Source: Bowdeniella nasicola
GTDB lineage: Bacteria > Actinomycetota > Actinomycetes > Actinomycetales > Actinomycetaceae
DNA length: 64,000 bases
Direction of reading: 5' to 3'
Assembly (NCBI RefSeq): GCF_900107735.1
Contig: NZ_FNQV01000002.1
Location: forward strand, 124,001 to 188,000
Positions within the stretch are counted from its first letter, which is position 1, and every line of letters begins with the position of its first letter. The notes below the pieces were generated by a model that worked only from the letters and a program-made list of their open reading frames with translations, was not told where the DNA came from and ran no database searches. Position numbers and translations under genes: made by a program. Positions 63,831 to 64,000 of this stretch are shown here, in pieces.

Positions 63831-64000
63831 TTAGAACGTCGTCGGCGCGCCGGAGGATAGCACCGCGGTTGACAGTGCTGGCAGCGACACGCCCGCATCA
63901 ATTCGCGACACTTCGGTACCGGGCTGACAGTAAGACAGCACGACCTCACCGCTGACGTCCGGAATGCTGACCTCGGATTCGTAGCGGTTGACGAGGACGG
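63831..64000 (-). CDS. C-terminal fragment, probably of a GH13 glycoside hydrolase
   Basis: The last 56 codons of a minus-strand gene whose start lies beyond the window. It reads VLVNRYESEVSIPDVSGEVVL and later AGVSLPALSTAVLSSG, ending TTF. A short beta-rich tail with VLVN...IP...GEVVLS...LPALSTAVL resembles the C-terminal domain of GH13 alpha-glucosidases and related enzymes (pattern VxxNFxxxxVxLP...LPPxxAxVL). The evidence is limited to this tail, so the function is tentative. Confidence 0.5.
   Translation of the reverse strand, partial: VLVNRYESEVSIPDVSGEVVLSYCQPGTEVSRIDAGVSLPALSTAVLSSGAPTTF

Overview
The window is a chromosomal housekeeping stretch from a high-GC Gram-positive (Actinomycetota). 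Lineage-marker families are dense: SepH, DUF3000, DUF3093, DUF3159, DUF3710, DUF4193, DUF5998, DUF7455, a DEDDh exonuclease/UvrC-like fusion, a PASTA kinase beside an Rv2175c-type DNA-binding protein, and a second gyrase-like pair (ParE/ParC) at the sigA locus. Genus cannot be read from the sequence. A bc1-aa3 respiratory branch together with pyruvate formate-lyase and PPi-dependent phosphofructokinase suggests a facultative anaerobe, and the Actinomycetaceae are one reasonable guess. I see no tRNA, rRNA, insertion sequence, prophage or CRISPR array.

Layout. 1-4720: sodA (cut by the edge) and the ctaE-qcrC-qcrA-qcrB operon, all on the minus strand. 4920-6352: a degenerate receiver protein coupled to trpD. 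6349-10324 (minus): an AsnC-type ligand-binding protein, the DEDDh/GIY-YIG fusion and a FadD15-like acyl-CoA ligase. 10464-14005: a ROK glucokinase, a small membrane protein (opposite strand), a PlsC-type acyltransferase and PPi-phosphofructokinase. 14054-18941: a PknL-type kinase, a LysM/transglycosylase wall enzyme, the Rv2175c-like DNA-binding protein and a polyprenyl diphosphate synthase. 19059-24723: a DUF4192 protein, then a tandem glycine riboswitch driving gcvT-gcvH-gcvP. 24821-32849: sigA with a structured leader, DUF7455, parE, a GNAT protein and parC. 32931-38670: a GNAT/acyl-CoA synthetase fusion, DUF5998, an alkaline-phosphatase-superfamily enzyme, sepH and DUF4193. 38667-45781: DUF3093, dut, DUF3710, an OB-fold protein, DUF3159, two TrkA/CeoB-C type RCK proteins, a KimA-like potassium transporter and a TRAM-domain RNA methyltransferase. 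45864-53684: aconitase with its promoter/operator, a VOC-family gene relic, an SDR, a ClC antiporter with CBS domains and an S9 peptidase. 53765-57545: dxs, a queuosine-precursor transporter and tgt. 57646-64000: pflB-pflA, a D-aspartate-ligase-like ATP-grasp enzyme, an RNase D, DUF3000 and the tail of a probable glycoside hydrolase.

From memory, the first third follows Mycobacterium tuberculosis Rv2173-Rv2196 and the second half follows Rv2680-Rv2703. These blocks are far apart there and are joined here around the gcv operon.

Expression style. Many upstream-most genes have a TAnnnT -10 element 6-8 bases before the start codon and no Shine-Dalgarno, so they look leaderless. Downstream operon genes start by ATGA/GTGA overlaps. 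Convergent neighbours are packed very tightly, and five pairs share a single YTAG in which both stop codons lie. No wholly new multi-gene system stands out. The best leads are the back-to-back leaderless promoter palindrome at 11773-11785, the sigA leader hairpin, the KimA/CeoBC potassium cluster, the D-Asp-ligase-like enzyme, the acnA operator and the VOC relic.
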